Source of the DNA: Bifidobacterium tibiigranuli
GTDB taxonomy: Bacteria; Actinomycetota; Actinomycetes; Actinomycetales; Bifidobacteriaceae
Assembly: GCF_009371885.1 (NCBI RefSeq)
Contig: NZ_QLZA01000014.1
Location: forward strand, 1-61,678
DNA length: 61,678 nt
Direction of reading: 5' to 3'
In this document: piece by piece, positions 1 through 8,949 of the stretch
How the letters are laid out: each line of letters starts with the position of its first letter
Numbering within the stretch: the stretch's first letter is position 1
The notes under the pieces: generated by a model
Told to the model about the DNA's origin: nothing
The model's input: only the letters and a program-made list of their open reading frames with translations
Databases searched by the model: none
Position numbers and translations under genes: made by a program

Positions 1-117
1 GTTGTGCATCAGTCCGGGGATCTTGTCATCATCGGCAGTATCCTTGTAATATTCGACGCCCTGCACCAGCGACGAGGCGCAGTTGCCTACGCCGGCGATT
101 GCTACGCGAATGCTCAT
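1..117 (-). CDS. ino1: inositol-3-phosphate synthase, N-terminal part (cut by window edge)
   Basis: Only the first 39 codons lie in the window. They read [20 protein letters not shown] and continue with EYYKD...IPGLMHN, the dinucleotide-binding N-terminus typical of actinobacterial myo-inositol-1-phosphate synthases (Gly-rich turn GVGNCASS). The enzyme turns glucose-6-phosphate into inositol-3-phosphate. The gene runs off the left edge and is divergent from the penicillin-binding protein gene. A purine-rich GAGGAG ribosome site lies just upstream of the ATG on the minus strand. Assignment rests on this short, characteristic N-terminus. Confidence 0.8.
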   Translation of the reverse strand, partial: MSIRVAIAGVGNCASSLVQGVEYYKDTADDDKIPGLMHN

Positions 118-340
118 ATTAACTCCTCTTTATATATGTAGCGCGTTGCGCATTCCAACATTTAAGCATAGCGCCCAACTTGGAGAAGCATTGCTGGATT
201 CGCTATTTAAGTGCTGAGTCGCCACCTACAGCCCCCTATATACCGTGAAATTCCTAAGCGTGTCATGCCGGCAGCGTCATTTGCGAAGATTTGCGAGAAT
301 TCCGCTGACAGGCATGTATTTTTCAGGGGATGCCGTTACG

Positions 341-2680
341 GTGGTGGGCATGGCTTCTCAGACTCGCAGCGTTTCATCGCGGACCAACGGCACCCCGGCA
401 CGGGGATCGACAGGGTCGCACGGCGGCGCATCACCGAATCCGGGATCGCATCGCAACTCCAACGGGTCGCACCATGCCCAAGGGCGTAAGCCGCGCAAGA
501 GCAAGCCACGACATCCTGTCCGCCGTGTGCTGAAGTGGCTGCTCATCATAGCGGGTGCGCTGCTGCTGGCCGGCATCGCCGTATTCGCCTACCTCTACAT
601 AACCACCGACATACCGCAGGCCGATAAGGTCGCGATATCGTCCAAAACCACGGTCTACTATGCGGACGGCACCACCGAGCTCGGCTCCTTCGCGCAGCAG
701 AACCGCGAGATCATCAGCTGCGATGCGCTGCCCAAATACGTGGGCCAGGCCATCGTCTCGTCGGAGAACCGCTCCTTCTATACCGACAAAGGCATCGATT
801 TCAAAGGCATCGGACGTGCCTTCCTGAGCAACATCACCACCAGCTCACGTCAGGGCGGGTCCACCATCACCCAGCAGTACGTCAAGCAGTACTACATGGG
901 CGAAACCGTGACCTCAAGCTATGCCGCCAAGCTGCGTCAGGCCATACTGGCGGTCAAGATCACGCAGACGCAAAGCAAAGACGAAGTGCTGTGCAACTAC
1001 ATGAACACGATCTATCTGGGGCGCGGCGCCTACGGCATCCAAGCCGCGGCCGAGGCCTACTTCAATAAGGACGCGAAGGACCTGACTCTCTCCGAGGCCG
1101 CCATGCTGGCCGGCATCATCCCCTCCCCTAGCAACTGGGATCCGGCCGAGAACCCGAAGCAGGCGCAGACCCGCTTCGAGCGCGTGATCGCCATCATGAA
1201 GGAAGATGGCCATATCAGCAGCCAGGACGCGGCGGCCGCGCAGTTCCCGCAGACCGCGCAGACCACCCAGCAGAACACCTACGGCGGGCCGAAGGGCTAT
1301 CTGCTGGAAATGGTGCGCGCGGAGCTCACCAAAAACAAGACCTTCACCAAAGAGGAGCTGGACACCGGCGGCTACAAGATTGTCACCACCATCGACAAGC
1401 CCAAGCAGGACCTCATGTTCCAGGTGGCGAGCCCGTCGCAGGACGGCAATGGCATCGTGCCGCAGGGTCTGCAGACCGGTGCCATGTCGGTCAATCCCAA
1501 GGACGGGTCCATCATCTCGCTGTACGCCGGCGACGACTATCTGGCCAAGCAGCTGAACAACGCCACGCAGGCGACCTACGAACCCGGCTCCACGATGAAG
1601 CCGTTCGCGCTGCTGGCGGCCGTGCAGGAAGGCATGAGCCTGAACACGAGCTTCAACGGCAATTCGCCGCGCAGCTTCCCCGGCATCGCCAGCCCGGTAC
1701 AGAACTTCGGCAACCAGAGCTTCGGATACGTCAACATGTACAGCGCCACGGCGAATTCGGTGAACACGGTGTACATGGATCTGCAGCAGGATGTCGGCGT
1801 CAAGAAGGTGGCGCAGACAGCGAACGCCGCAGGCATCAGCTCTAGTCTCGTCAAGGGAGACAACCCCTTCACCGTGCTGGGCAATGACGCCGTGCATGTG
1901 CAGGACATCGCGCAGGCCTACGCCACAATCGCCAACCAGGGCAACAAGCCCACCCTGCACATCGTGTCCAAGGTGACCGACGCGAACGGCAAGAGCATGT
2001 ATCAGGCCCCCACCGCGACGCAGCGGGCCTTCACAGCGAACAACGCCGCGCTGGTCACCAAAGCCATGACCGGCACCGTGCAGTACGGCACCGCCACCGA
2101 GGCACTGGCCGTGGGCAAGACGATGGCCGGCAAATCCGGCACCGCGAACGACGCGACGGCCGGCAGCTTCGTCGGGTTCACGCCGAACACGGTCAGCGTA
2201 TTCGCCATATGGTACCCCGACCAGAAGGGCAATCCGCAGCCGATTTCGCCCTTCGGCATCTACAGCGGCGGCAGCGACTACCCCGTGCACATGTTCACGA
2301 AGTACATGGAGCAGGCCTTGGCAGATACGCCCAATCAGGCATTCCCCGTCGCTACTGACACCGGCAAGATCGGCGGTCCGAACGGCACTTGGGGCACCGG
2401 GGGCGGAATTTCGCAGTACAAGTACGGATACGGGACCACGCCCAAATCCGACTCCGGGCAGACGCAGCCGAGCACATCACCAAACACTGGCACCAGTCAG
2501 GGCACGCAGACCCAGACGCCAGCCAACCCTCAGCCGACGCAGACGCCTAAACCTTCGCAGACCGTGCCGGTGCCGACGACGCCAAGCTCGTCGCCAGCAA
2601 CTGGCAACAAACGGAACGACGCATCAGGCGACTCGCAGCGGGATGCTGCTGGCTCGGGACAAGGGCAGAACGGGCAGTAA
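341..2680 (+). CDS. class A penicillin-binding protein (bifunctional transglycosylase/transpeptidase)
   Basis: A bifunctional peptidoglycan synthase, about 780 aa. After a basic, Ser/Gly-rich cytoplasmic N-terminus comes one membrane segment (LLIIAGALLLAGIAVFAYLY). The transglycosylase domain follows with SSENRSFYTDKGID and GGSTITQQYVKQYY. The transpeptidase domain has SxxK (STMKPF), SxN (SVN) and KSGTAND in place of KTG. The C-terminus is a long Pro/Thr/Ser/Gln-rich tail, probably extracellular and disordered. Start chosen at GTG 341 because AGGGGA ends ten bases upstream; an in-frame ATG at 350 and an open frame back to 245 are alternatives without a good ribosome site. It converges on the aminotransferase gene with only 8 bp between the stop codons. 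Confidence 0.93.
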   Translation: MVGMASQTRSVSSRTNGTPARGSTGSHGGASPNPGSHRNSNGSHHAQGRKPRKSKPRHPVRRVLKWLLIIAGALLLAGIAVFAYLYITTDIPQADKVAISSKTTVYYADGTTELGSFAQQNREIISCDALPKYVGQAIVSSENRSFYTDKGIDFKGIGRAFLSNITTSSRQGGSTITQQYVKQYYMGETVTSSYAAKLRQAILAVKITQTQSKDEVLCNYMNTIYLGRGAYGIQAAAEAYFNKDAKDLTLSEAAMLAGIIPSPSNWDPAENPKQAQTRFERVIAIMKEDGHISSQDAAAAQFPQTAQTTQQNTYGGPKGYLLEMVRAELTKNKTFTKEELDTGGYKIVTTIDKPKQDLMFQVASPSQDGNGIVPQGLQTGAMSVNPKDGSIISLYAGDDYLAKQLNNATQATYEPGSTMKPFALLAAVQEGMSLNTSFNGNSPRSFPGIASPVQNFGNQSFGYVNMYSATANSVNTVYMDLQQDVGVKKVAQTANAAGISSSLVKGDNPFTVLGNDAVHVQDIAQAYATIANQGNKPTLHIVSKVTDANGKSMYQAPTATQRAFTANNAALVTKAMTGTVQYGTATEALAVGKTMAGKSGTANDATAGSFVGFTPNTVSVFAIWYPDQKGNPQPISPFGIYSGGSDYPVHMFTKYMEQALADTPNQAFPVATDTGKIGGPNGTWGTGGGISQYKYGYGTTPKSDSGQTQPSTSPNTGTSQGTQTQTPANPQPTQTPKPSQTVPVPTTPSSSPATGNKRNDASGDSQRDAAGSGQGQNGQ

Positions 2681-2688
2681 CCCTAGCG

Positions 2689-3912
2689 CTATCCCAGCAC
2701 CTTGCCAATCCGCTCGACGGCTTGCTGCAGCTGCTCTTGGGGCTTGAGGAGGCTGAGACGGACGTAGTCGAGGCCGACGGTGCCAAAGCAGGAGCCGGGG
2801 AGGACCGCGACCTGCGCCTTGTCCAGCAGGTAGTCGGCCATACGGTCGCCGCTCCAATCGCCCGGAACCTTCGCCCATACGTAGATGCCGCCGGGCGAAT
2901 CGAAGACGCGCAGTCCTGCCTGCTCGAGTCCTTCGGCCACGATGCTGCGCCTGCGGGCATAGAGATCGGCCAGCTCGGCCACGCAGCTCTGGTCGCTGTC
3001 TAGCGCGACCGTGCCGGCGTCCTGCACGCTGCCGGTTATCATGGAGCCCATCTGATAGTGGTAATGCTTCAGGCGGTCGACGATGGCCGTGTTGCCGGCG
3101 ACGAATCCGGCGCGCCAGCCGGCCATGGCGTACATCTTCGACAGCGAGCACACCTCGATCGCCACATCGCACGCTCCCGGAACCTCGAGAATGCTGTGCT
3201 GCTGGGCGTCGGGGCCGGAGCCGCCCACGCCAAGCCCACAGTAGGCGTAGTCGTGCACGATGACGAAACGGTGCTGCCTGGCCAGCTCGACCGCGTGCTG
3301 CAGGAACTCAAGCGGGGCCTGCGCACCGGTGGGATTATTCGGATAGTTCAATACCAGCAGTTTGACGCGGTCCCAGGTCTCATCGGGTACGGCATCCAAA
3401 TCGGGCAGGAAGCCAAGATTCTCGCGTGCCGGCAGCAGCACCTCTTCGGCGCGGCACATGCGCGCCATGCAATGATACGAAGGGTAGTACGGGTCTGCGA
3501 AGGCCACCGCATCGCCCGGTTCGATGAGAATCGCATACAATCCCGCGAGCGCGTCGACGGCTCCTTCGACAGCGAATAATTGCGTCGGCCAGTCGAGCGA
3601 CACGCCGTGTTCGCGCTGGTACCACTTGGCCGCCGCCTCGAGGAACGCCGGCTTGCCGTCGAAGGACGTGTACCGGGCGTTGAGCGGATCGTCCACGGCC
3701 CGCTTGGCCTCGTCCCGGATGAACTGCGCCGGGTAGGCGTCCGGATTGCCTTTCGCTAGGTCGATTACGTCCGCCCCCTGCGCGACCGCCTTGGCGACTT
3801 TGCCATCCATAACCGCGAACACGTTGGGCGGTATGGATTCTGCTATCGGAGCAAAGGGAACCGGGCAGACCTGCGATGTTGGCGCCCCGGACGAAACCAC
3901 AGATGAAACCAT
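2689..3912 (-). CDS. PLP-dependent class I/II aminotransferase
   Basis: Fold-type I aminotransferase, about 407 aa. Visible hallmarks are the substrate loop NPDAYP, the PLP-contact motif NYPNNPTG, the Asp/Tyr pair in VHDYAYCG, the Schiff-base lysine in SLSKMYAMAGWRAGF, and the C-terminal Arg in YVRLSLL. The family covers aspartate, LL-diaminopimelate and methionine-related transaminases. Lying last in a minus-strand group with metNI points to sulphur amino acid or aspartate-family metabolism, but substrate cannot be read from the sequence. Start set at ATG 3912 with AAGGA well spaced upstream; an upstream in-frame start at 3969 lacks one. A 70-bp spacer separates it from metI, so it is probably co-transcribed. 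Confidence 0.88.
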   Translation of the reverse strand: MVSSVVSSGAPTSQVCPVPFAPIAESIPPNVFAVMDGKVAKAVAQGADVIDLAKGNPDAYPAQFIRDEAKRAVDDPLNARYTSFDGKPAFLEAAAKWYQREHGVSLDWPTQLFAVEGAVDALAGLYAILIEPGDAVAFADPYYPSYHCMARMCRAEEVLLPARENLGFLPDLDAVPDETWDRVKLLVLNYPNNPTGAQAPLEFLQHAVELARQHRFVIVHDYAYCGLGVGGSGPDAQQHSILEVPGACDVAIEVCSLSKMYAMAGWRAGFVAGNTAIVDRLKHYHYQMGSMITGSVQDAGTVALDSDQSCVAELADLYARRRSIVAEGLEQAGLRVFDSPGGIYVWAKVPGDWSGDRMADYLLDKAQVAVLPGSCFGTVGLDYVRLSLLKPQEQLQQAVERIGKVLG

Positions 3913-3981
3913 ATGAGCAATCCTTTCTATGCCTCTATGCCAGCCGTAATCAGTGCCGGCTGCAATCAACGCTGGCCGTAA

Positions 3982-4641
3982 TCAGTGCGTGACGCGCCGG
4001 GTGAGGGCGTCACCCGCCCATTGGATGAGCTGCACCAGCACGATCAGGATGACGACAATCGCCACCAGAACGCCGGTCTCATAGCGATTGTAGCCGTATT
4101 GTATGGCCATGTCGCCGATGCCGCCCGCGCCGATCGTGCCGACCATGGCCGAATAGCCGATCAGCGAGATAATCGTGAGTACTACGCCGCGGATGAATGA
4201 CGGCAGCGCCTGCGGAAACACCGCGCCTACGATGATCTGCCGCATAGTCGCACCGGTGGAGACGGCGGCTTCCAGCAATCCCGAGTCGACCTCGCTGAAC
4301 GCGCTTTCCGCGACGCGGGCGAAGAAGGGCACGGCGGCGATGGAGAGCGATATGGCACCGCCGGTGGGCGTGTAAGGGTCGCCGATGAGCAGCTGGACCA
4401 CCGGGATGAGCACGACCATGAGAATCAGGAACGGCAGCGAACGGATGGCGTTGACGATGACGCCGACGACCGCGTTCAGCGTGCGATTCGGCAGGAACAG
4501 CCGGTTTCTGGTCACGTACAGCAGCAGCGCCACCAGCGTTCCCAGAACCACGCCGATAACCGTGGAGACCGCGACCATGTAGGCGGTGTCGGTCAGCGCC
4601 TTGCCAAGATTGGTGCGCAGGATATCAATGGTATCGTTCAT
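3982..4641 (-). CDS. metI: methionine-type ABC transporter permease MetI
   Basis: Integral membrane permease of 219 aa, the usual size for MetI. About five hydrophobic segments are visible. The coupling-helix region is around ESAFSEVDSGLLEAAVSTGATMRQII, the EAA-like loop that docks on MetN. Its ATG overlaps the metN stop by four bases (ATGA), so the two are translationally coupled. With MetN and MetQ it should import methionine or a related amino acid across the membrane. Confidence 0.93.
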   Translation of the reverse strand: MNDTIDILRTNLGKALTDTAYMVAVSTVIGVVLGTLVALLLYVTRNRLFLPNRTLNAVVGVIVNAIRSLPFLILMVVLIPVVQLLIGDPYTPTGGAISLSIAAVPFFARVAESAFSEVDSGLLEAAVSTGATMRQIIVGAVFPQALPSFIRGVVLTIISLIGYSAMVGTIGAGGIGDMAIQYGYNRYETGVLVAIVVILIVLVQLIQWAGDALTRRVTH

Positions 4642-5735
4642 GCTCGGGACTTCCCTTCTTTATCGTTTTCGCTGGCACTCAGCGATGCGGAATCGCCGGC
4701 ATCGACTTGCCCTATGGATTCCCGGTCAAGCTCGCGGAATCCGAACACCCGCGAGCGCAGCGTCTCAAGCGCAGCGCGCAGCGCGTCGTCCGGTCCGGAA
4801 ACCAGCACCAGCAGCACGCCGATGGCCTGCGCGCCGAAGTATTCCACATTCGCATGCAGCACGTTGATTGCCACATCGTAGCGTCGGGCCACCGCGCTGA
4901 TCAGCGGCTCAAGCGCATCCTCGCCCTTGTAGCGCAGCTCGACGATCGTGCCGTCAGGCAGCGAAGGCACGAGCTGCGGCGGCACCGCGACGCCCAGATA
5001 CCGCTCGACCAGCGCGCGGGTGGTGGGATGCTGCGGCGCGCCGAAGATATCGAAGGTCTCGCCCTGCTCGACGATGTGGCCCTCCTCCATCACCGCGACA
5101 TGGTCGAATATCTGCTTGGCCACGTCGAGCTGATGGGTGATGAACACAATGGTGATGCCCAGCTCGCGATTGATGCGCTGCAGCAGGCCGAGGATTTCGC
5201 CGGTCGTCTCCAAATCCAGGGCGCTGGTAGCCTCGTCGCACAGCAGTATCTCCGGGTTGTTGGCCAGGGCGCGGGCGATGGAGACGCGCTGCTGCTGGCC
5301 GCCAGACAGACTGGACGGGTAGCTGTCGGCCTTGCTTTCCAGCCCGACAAGAGCGAGCAGCTGCGCGACGCGGGCGCTCCATTCGCGCTTCGGGCAATTG
5401 CCCGCCTTGAGCGCGAATTCGATATTCCTGCCTACGCTCACATTGCCAATCAGATTGAACGACTGGAAGATGAAACCGATGCGTTTGCGCACATCGCGCA
5501 GCGCACTACCCTTCGCCTGCGTGATGTCATGCCCGTCAAGCAGCACCTGCCCTGAGGTGGGCCGCTCCAACAGGTTGATGGTCCGCACCAGCGTGCTTTT
5601 GCCCGCGCCGGAGAATCCCACAATGCCGAAAATCTCGCCCTTGCTGACGCTGAGATCGACCTGTCTGACCGCTTCGATGGTGCGGTCGCCCTCATGAAAG
5701 GTGACGGACACATCCTTCAGTTCGATGATTGCCAT
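4638..5735 (-). CDS. metN: methionine-type ABC transporter ATP-binding protein MetN
   Basis: ABC ATPase of 365 aa. Walker A is GFSGAGKST near residue 40, the Q-loop is in FIFQSFNLI, the signature is SLSGGQQQR, Walker B is ILLCDEATSALD, and the H-loop is in IVFITHQ. From about residue 255 there is an extra C-terminal region matching the NIL/ACT-like domain by which MetN is inhibited when cytoplasmic methionine is high. The last 25 residues are Ser/Glu/Asp-rich. It lies downstream of metQ, with a 176-bp spacer, and overlaps metI. Confidence 0.94.
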   Translation of the reverse strand: MAIIELKDVSVTFHEGDRTIEAVRQVDLSVSKGEIFGIVGFSGAGKSTLVRTINLLERPTSGQVLLDGHDITQAKGSALRDVRKRIGFIFQSFNLIGNVSVGRNIEFALKAGNCPKREWSARVAQLLALVGLESKADSYPSSLSGGQQQRVSIARALANNPEILLCDEATSALDLETTGEILGLLQRINRELGITIVFITHQLDVAKQIFDHVAVMEEGHIVEQGETFDIFGAPQHPTTRALVERYLGVAVPPQLVPSLPDGTIVELRYKGEDALEPLISAVARRYDVAINVLHANVEYFGAQAIGVLLVLVSGPDDALRAALETLRSRVFGFRELDRESIGQVDAGDSASLSASENDKEGKSRA

Positions 5736-5911
5736 GCCTTATGCCCTGCCTCGCATTGTTCGCAGCTGTTATGCCGCCTATCGTGCCGCTATGTATTGTC
5801 CCGTATCCCTGTAAACCGAAACCGCCGAAAACCGCCGAAACCGAAACCGCCGCCCCGGCGCAATGCTGCATCCGGAGCGACGGTCAAGGCTATGCGGTCA
5901 TCACAGTGCAA
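5736..5911. repeat. metQ-metN spacer with short degenerate tandem repeat
   Basis: The spacer holds a run of CCGAAACCG/CCGAAAACCG units around 5815-5855. No hairpin followed by a T run is obvious, so metN may still be transcribed from the metQ promoter. No gene is seen. Confidence 0.5.
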
Positions 5912-6817
5912 TCACCAAGTCGTCGGCTTGCCGAAGTCGGCGAACTCGCTGTTGGCGATCGCCTTCTTGAACTTGTCGCTCACCAGCAGCGCCTTGGTCT
6001 TCTTGCCGAAATCGCTGTTGGCATCCTTGGTGTTGACCACGAATATGTTGATCACGCCTTCGGACTGCTTCTCCATCGCCAGCGCCTCCTTGGGCTTGAG
6101 CCCTGCGGCCCAGGCGAAGTTGCCGGGAACCAGGCTCACGTCGACGGTGCTCAGCGAGCGCGCGAGCTGGGCGGCGTCCAGCGGCTTGATGACCAGGTTC
6201 TTCGGGTTCGTGGCGATGTCGTTGACGGTGGCCTTGGTCGGGTCCACGTTGCCCTTGAGCGTCACGAGCTTCTGCTGCTCAAGCACGCCGAGCGAGCGCG
6301 CGAGGTTGCTGCCGTCGCTGGCGATCGAGACGGTGGAGCCGTCCTTGATCTCGCTGACCGACTTGTACTTGTGCGAATAGATGCCCAGGCCCAGCGTCGG
6401 CACTTGGCCCAGCGGGGTCAGGGCGAGGTTGTTGTCGGCCTTGAATTTATTGAGATAGTTGCTGTGCTGGAACAGGTTGGCCTGCAGGCTGCCCGATGCC
6501 AGCGCCTTGTTGGGCTGGACATAGTCGTTGAACAGCTTCGTGCTCAGCTCGTAGCCGTCGTCCTTGAGCAGCGGCGCGATGACCTTGTTGACCATATCGC
6601 CGTAAGGACCGGGGCATACGCCGACGACGATCTTAGTGGTCTGGCTCTTCTTCGGAGCGCTGCTGAGATTATCGCTGGAGGCGCTGCCGCAGGCTGCTGC
6701 GGACGCCAGCGTGATCATGGCGAGCGCTGCAGCGGCGATGCGCTTGGCGTTGACGACGACTCGGGAGGAGTGGCGGCGTGCGTCGCGATTCCGGTTATTC
6801 GTGGTGAAGATGGACAT
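5912..6817 (-). CDS. metQ: methionine-type ABC transporter substrate-binding lipoprotein MetQ (NlpA family)
   Basis: Solute-binding lipoprotein of 301 aa. The N-terminus is a basic stretch, a hydrophobic core and a lipobox ending ASAAAC at about residue 43, so it should be lipidated and held on the outer face of the membrane. The mature part carries NlpA-family landmarks: VGVCPGPYGDM, LFNDYVQPNKAL, ANLFQHSNYL and NPKNLVIKPLDAAQLARSL. The ATG is preceded by AAGGA at good spacing. It is encoded separately upstream of metN and metI. Confidence 0.93.
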   Translation of the reverse strand: MSIFTTNNRNRDARRHSSRVVVNAKRIAAAALAMITLASAAACGSASSDNLSSAPKKSQTTKIVVGVCPGPYGDMVNKVIAPLLKDDGYELSTKLFNDYVQPNKALASGSLQANLFQHSNYLNKFKADNNLALTPLGQVPTLGLGIYSHKYKSVSEIKDGSTVSIASDGSNLARSLGVLEQQKLVTLKGNVDPTKATVNDIATNPKNLVIKPLDAAQLARSLSTVDVSLVPGNFAWAAGLKPKEALAMEKQSEGVINIFVVNTKDANSDFGKKTKALLVSDKFKKAIANSEFADFGKPTTW

Positions 6818-6979
6818 GATGTGATCCTTACGTTGATGGTTGGCGTCGTGACGGCTGCTGGCCGGCTGACGCTGGTTGATGGTTGGAATATTTCCGAGCT
6901 ACTGACTGAAACCGTTTGGTTGTATCTGTCCTGCGCCAGCCGACCGATTCGCGGCCAACCCGCTGCATTCCGCTCGAAA

Positions 6980-7957
6980 TCAGGCGGCCTCGCCGGCCAG
7001 CTCGGGATGATGGATAGCGTAGGCGTGCTCGGCCAGATGCAGCTCCTGGGTCAGGAATTCGTGCAGAGTGCAGACGTAGCCGTGCTCGCGGCCGATTTTG
7101 GCGATGTAGCCGTTGATGTAATCGACTTCCGTGGGGCGGCATCGCGTCAGATCCTGGTACATCGACGGGTAGTGCAACGGGTGCGCCACGCCGGCTGTGT
7201 GCAGTATGGTCTCGACCTCCGACTCGCGCGTGCCCAGCAGCGTGAGCCCCGCATGTTCGGCGGCGGTGTAGGCCTCGTTCACCAGCTGCTCGGTCATCCA
7301 GCGCGCGGCAGGATGCGATTCGAATTGGCCGAAGCGAATCTGATACATCGTGCACAGGGTGTTAAGCACCGAGTTGAACACGATCTTGGCCATGCACATG
7401 CCCATGAAGTCGTCGGCGATGGTCGGGTTCAGCGTGGCCGCCGCGAAATCGTCATGCAGCTCATGTTCTACGTCGCTCACATGGCCGTCGTAGGCGCACA
7501 TGCTCATCGCCTTGGAATGCGCTCCGCCAGTGAAGTTCACATCGCCTGGGCCGTACACGAACGCGCCGATCAGCGCCGTGCCGCCGTAGATATGGTCGTC
7601 CGGGAAATACTGTGCGATCTTCTCGAAATGCCCGTATCCATTCATCGCCGAGAACACGACTTGGCCGGGGCGGAACAGATGCGCGCAGCGCTTGAGCATG
7701 CCTTCGAGCTGATGCTGCTTGAGGAAGATGATCCAAACGTCCGGGTCGCCGTCGTACTCTTCCGGATAGAAGACCTTGATCGGCACCAGATGGCGGTTTT
7801 CGTCATCCTGGGAGACGTAGACGCCGCCCTGTTTGCGAATCGCGGTCACATTGGGCTCCCAGGCATCGATGAAGTCCACCTGCTTGCCGGCGAATTCCTG
7901 CAGCAGCACGCCGTATTGCACGCCCATGCCACCCGCGCCGATCACCGCATATTTCAT
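6980..7957 (-). CDS. ketopantoate reductase family protein (PanE/ApbA-like)
   Basis: NAD(P)-dependent reductase-like protein of 325 aa. The N-terminus MKYAVIGAGGMGVQYG is a Rossmann GxGxxG motif. The middle has the KQHQLEGML and N-x-G-like loops, and the C-terminal helical domain contains the conserved CMAKIVFNSVLNTLCT stretch, with the catalytic-type Lys and Asn seen in 2-dehydropantoate 2-reductases. The family includes pantothenate-pathway enzymes and unassigned paralogues. Its place just upstream of metQNI makes a transport-linked metabolic role possible, so panE is not claimed. Ribosome site AAGGC precedes the ATG. Confidence 0.8.
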   Translation of the reverse strand: MKYAVIGAGGMGVQYGVLLQEFAGKQVDFIDAWEPNVTAIRKQGGVYVSQDDENRHLVPIKVFYPEEYDGDPDVWIIFLKQHQLEGMLKRCAHLFRPGQVVFSAMNGYGHFEKIAQYFPDDHIYGGTALIGAFVYGPGDVNFTGGAHSKAMSMCAYDGHVSDVEHELHDDFAAATLNPTIADDFMGMCMAKIVFNSVLNTLCTMYQIRFGQFESHPAARWMTEQLVNEAYTAAEHAGLTLLGTRESEVETILHTAGVAHPLHYPSMYQDLTRCRPTEVDYINGYIAKIGREHGYVCTLHEFLTQELHLAEHAYAIHHPELAGEAA

Positions 7958-8442
7958 TGCCTTGCCTCGCTTCGGTTGAATTTCGACGACGGGTTCGCGA
8001 AAGACGCATGTCTATGCAAAGGGCTTCATATACGCCTGCTCACACTCTCAAGCCTGTGCTTGATACCCGTGCCTGATGTGCTGCTCGTGCTGGACCCTTG
8101 CGGAACTGTTTCTTTTCGCGATTATGGTATCGCCAGACACTCAATATATGCATCGATCGAATTCGCCGCAGCGGCGCGGCTATAGCCTTTAGTTATCAGC
8201 GGTTATAAGGAATGGGTGCACGTGGTGGCATGCGCAGCTGCTGATTGCACAGCGCATATGCATGATTTCTTGAGAACCAAATAATGGGTCCCCTGCCCAA
8301 TCACTCATCGTCTTCTATTCGTTGCCCTCCACTCATCTCTTTCCACCCATTGCCCGCACTTCGCCGCATCGGTCCGACGGTCTTATCATTTTATATTAAT
8401 ATATGAGTAATTATTGCCTTATTTTCATATAAATACTAATAT
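7958..8442. other. long AT-rich intergenic region
   Basis: A 485-bp spacer between divergent genes, clearly richer in A/T near its right end than its surroundings. It must hold the promoter of the minus-strand reductase gene and that of the HTH gene. No RNA gene, riboswitch or convincing extra ORF is seen. Confidence 0.5.
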
Positions 8443-8449
8443 ATGAGTA
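8397..8449 (+). promoter_or_regulatory. pair of 13-bp direct repeats over the start of the HTH gene
   Basis: TAATATATGAGTA occurs at 8397-8409 and again at 8437-8449, exactly 40 bp apart, and the second copy contains the ATG at 8443. A TATAAAT box at 8428-8434 sits between them at the right distance for transcription to begin at or next to that ATG. The spacing suits a small HTH protein binding its own promoter. The operator role is inferred. Confidence 0.45.
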
Positions 8450-8748
8450 TGTTTTCATTATTGGATGAGATAATGCCCGGTGATATTGCTGCTGCGATTG
8501 CCGATCGCATGGTGGCACGACGCAAGGAACACAAACTCTCCCAGACCGAACTTGCACAGAAATCCGGAGTAAGCCTCGGGTCGCTCAGGCGTTTCGAGCA
8601 GCGCCACGAAATCTCGCTGACCGGACTGATCGGCATAGCCTTCGCCCTAGGATGCGAGAACGACTTCGACGCCCTTTTCTCCCAACCGTATTATGCGAAT
8701 ATCGACGATGTCGTAGCCGCCCGAAAACGCGCTCGGAAGGAGACCTGA
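8443..8748 (+). CDS. HTH (XRE-type, HipB-like) transcriptional regulator, orphan
   Basis: Small DNA-binding protein of 101 aa. The HTH reads RRKEHKLSQTELAQKSGVSLGSLRRFEQR followed by LIGIAFALGC, the pattern of the XRE family and especially of HipB-like antitoxins. HipB proteins normally precede a hipA kinase gene. None is present here: only about 100 bp separate this stop from the leuA terminator. No ribosome site precedes ATG 8443 or 8449. Either the mRNA is leaderless or translation starts at the internal ATG 8473, which has GGATGAGA in front. It may be an orphaned antitoxin or a stand-alone regulator. Confidence 0.75.
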   Translation: MSMFSLLDEIMPGDIAAAIADRMVARRKEHKLSQTELAQKSGVSLGSLRRFEQRHEISLTGLIGIAFALGCENDFDALFSQPYYANIDDVVAARKRARKET

Positions 8749-8845
8749 CATTACAGTTCTATGCCCGGATTAACCTGCAGGACGGCACTATACACATGTT
8801 CGGCGAATCGCAATGACGTCTTGGCTGTCTGGAACCAAATACAAA

Positions 8846-8881
8846 TAGGGCAGGAAAGCGCACCATGGCTTTCCTGCCCTA
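8846..8881 (-). terminator. rho-independent terminator of leuA
   Basis: Arms AGGGCAGGAAAGC (8847-8859) and GCTTTCCTGCCCT (8868-8880) pair perfectly. On the minus strand the hairpin is followed by ATTTGTATTTGG, a T-rich tail, placing it correctly about 70 bp after the leuA stop. Confidence 0.8.
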
Positions 8882-8949
8882 CTGGCGTAATCGTTCGTAT
8901 GCCGCTTAGCCTCTCAACTGATCAGCCTCTTAACCGCTGCCGCCTTGGC

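Noticed and set aside
914..2290. 458-aa minus-strand ORF opposite the penicillin-binding protein
   Set aside because: Antisense shadow; no recognisable domain.
5729..8185. 818-aa plus-strand ORF opposite metQ and the reductase gene
   Set aside because: Its frame is the mirror of well-supported minus-strand genes in high-GC DNA; no ribosome site, no domain, repetitive His/Val/Leu/Arg composition.
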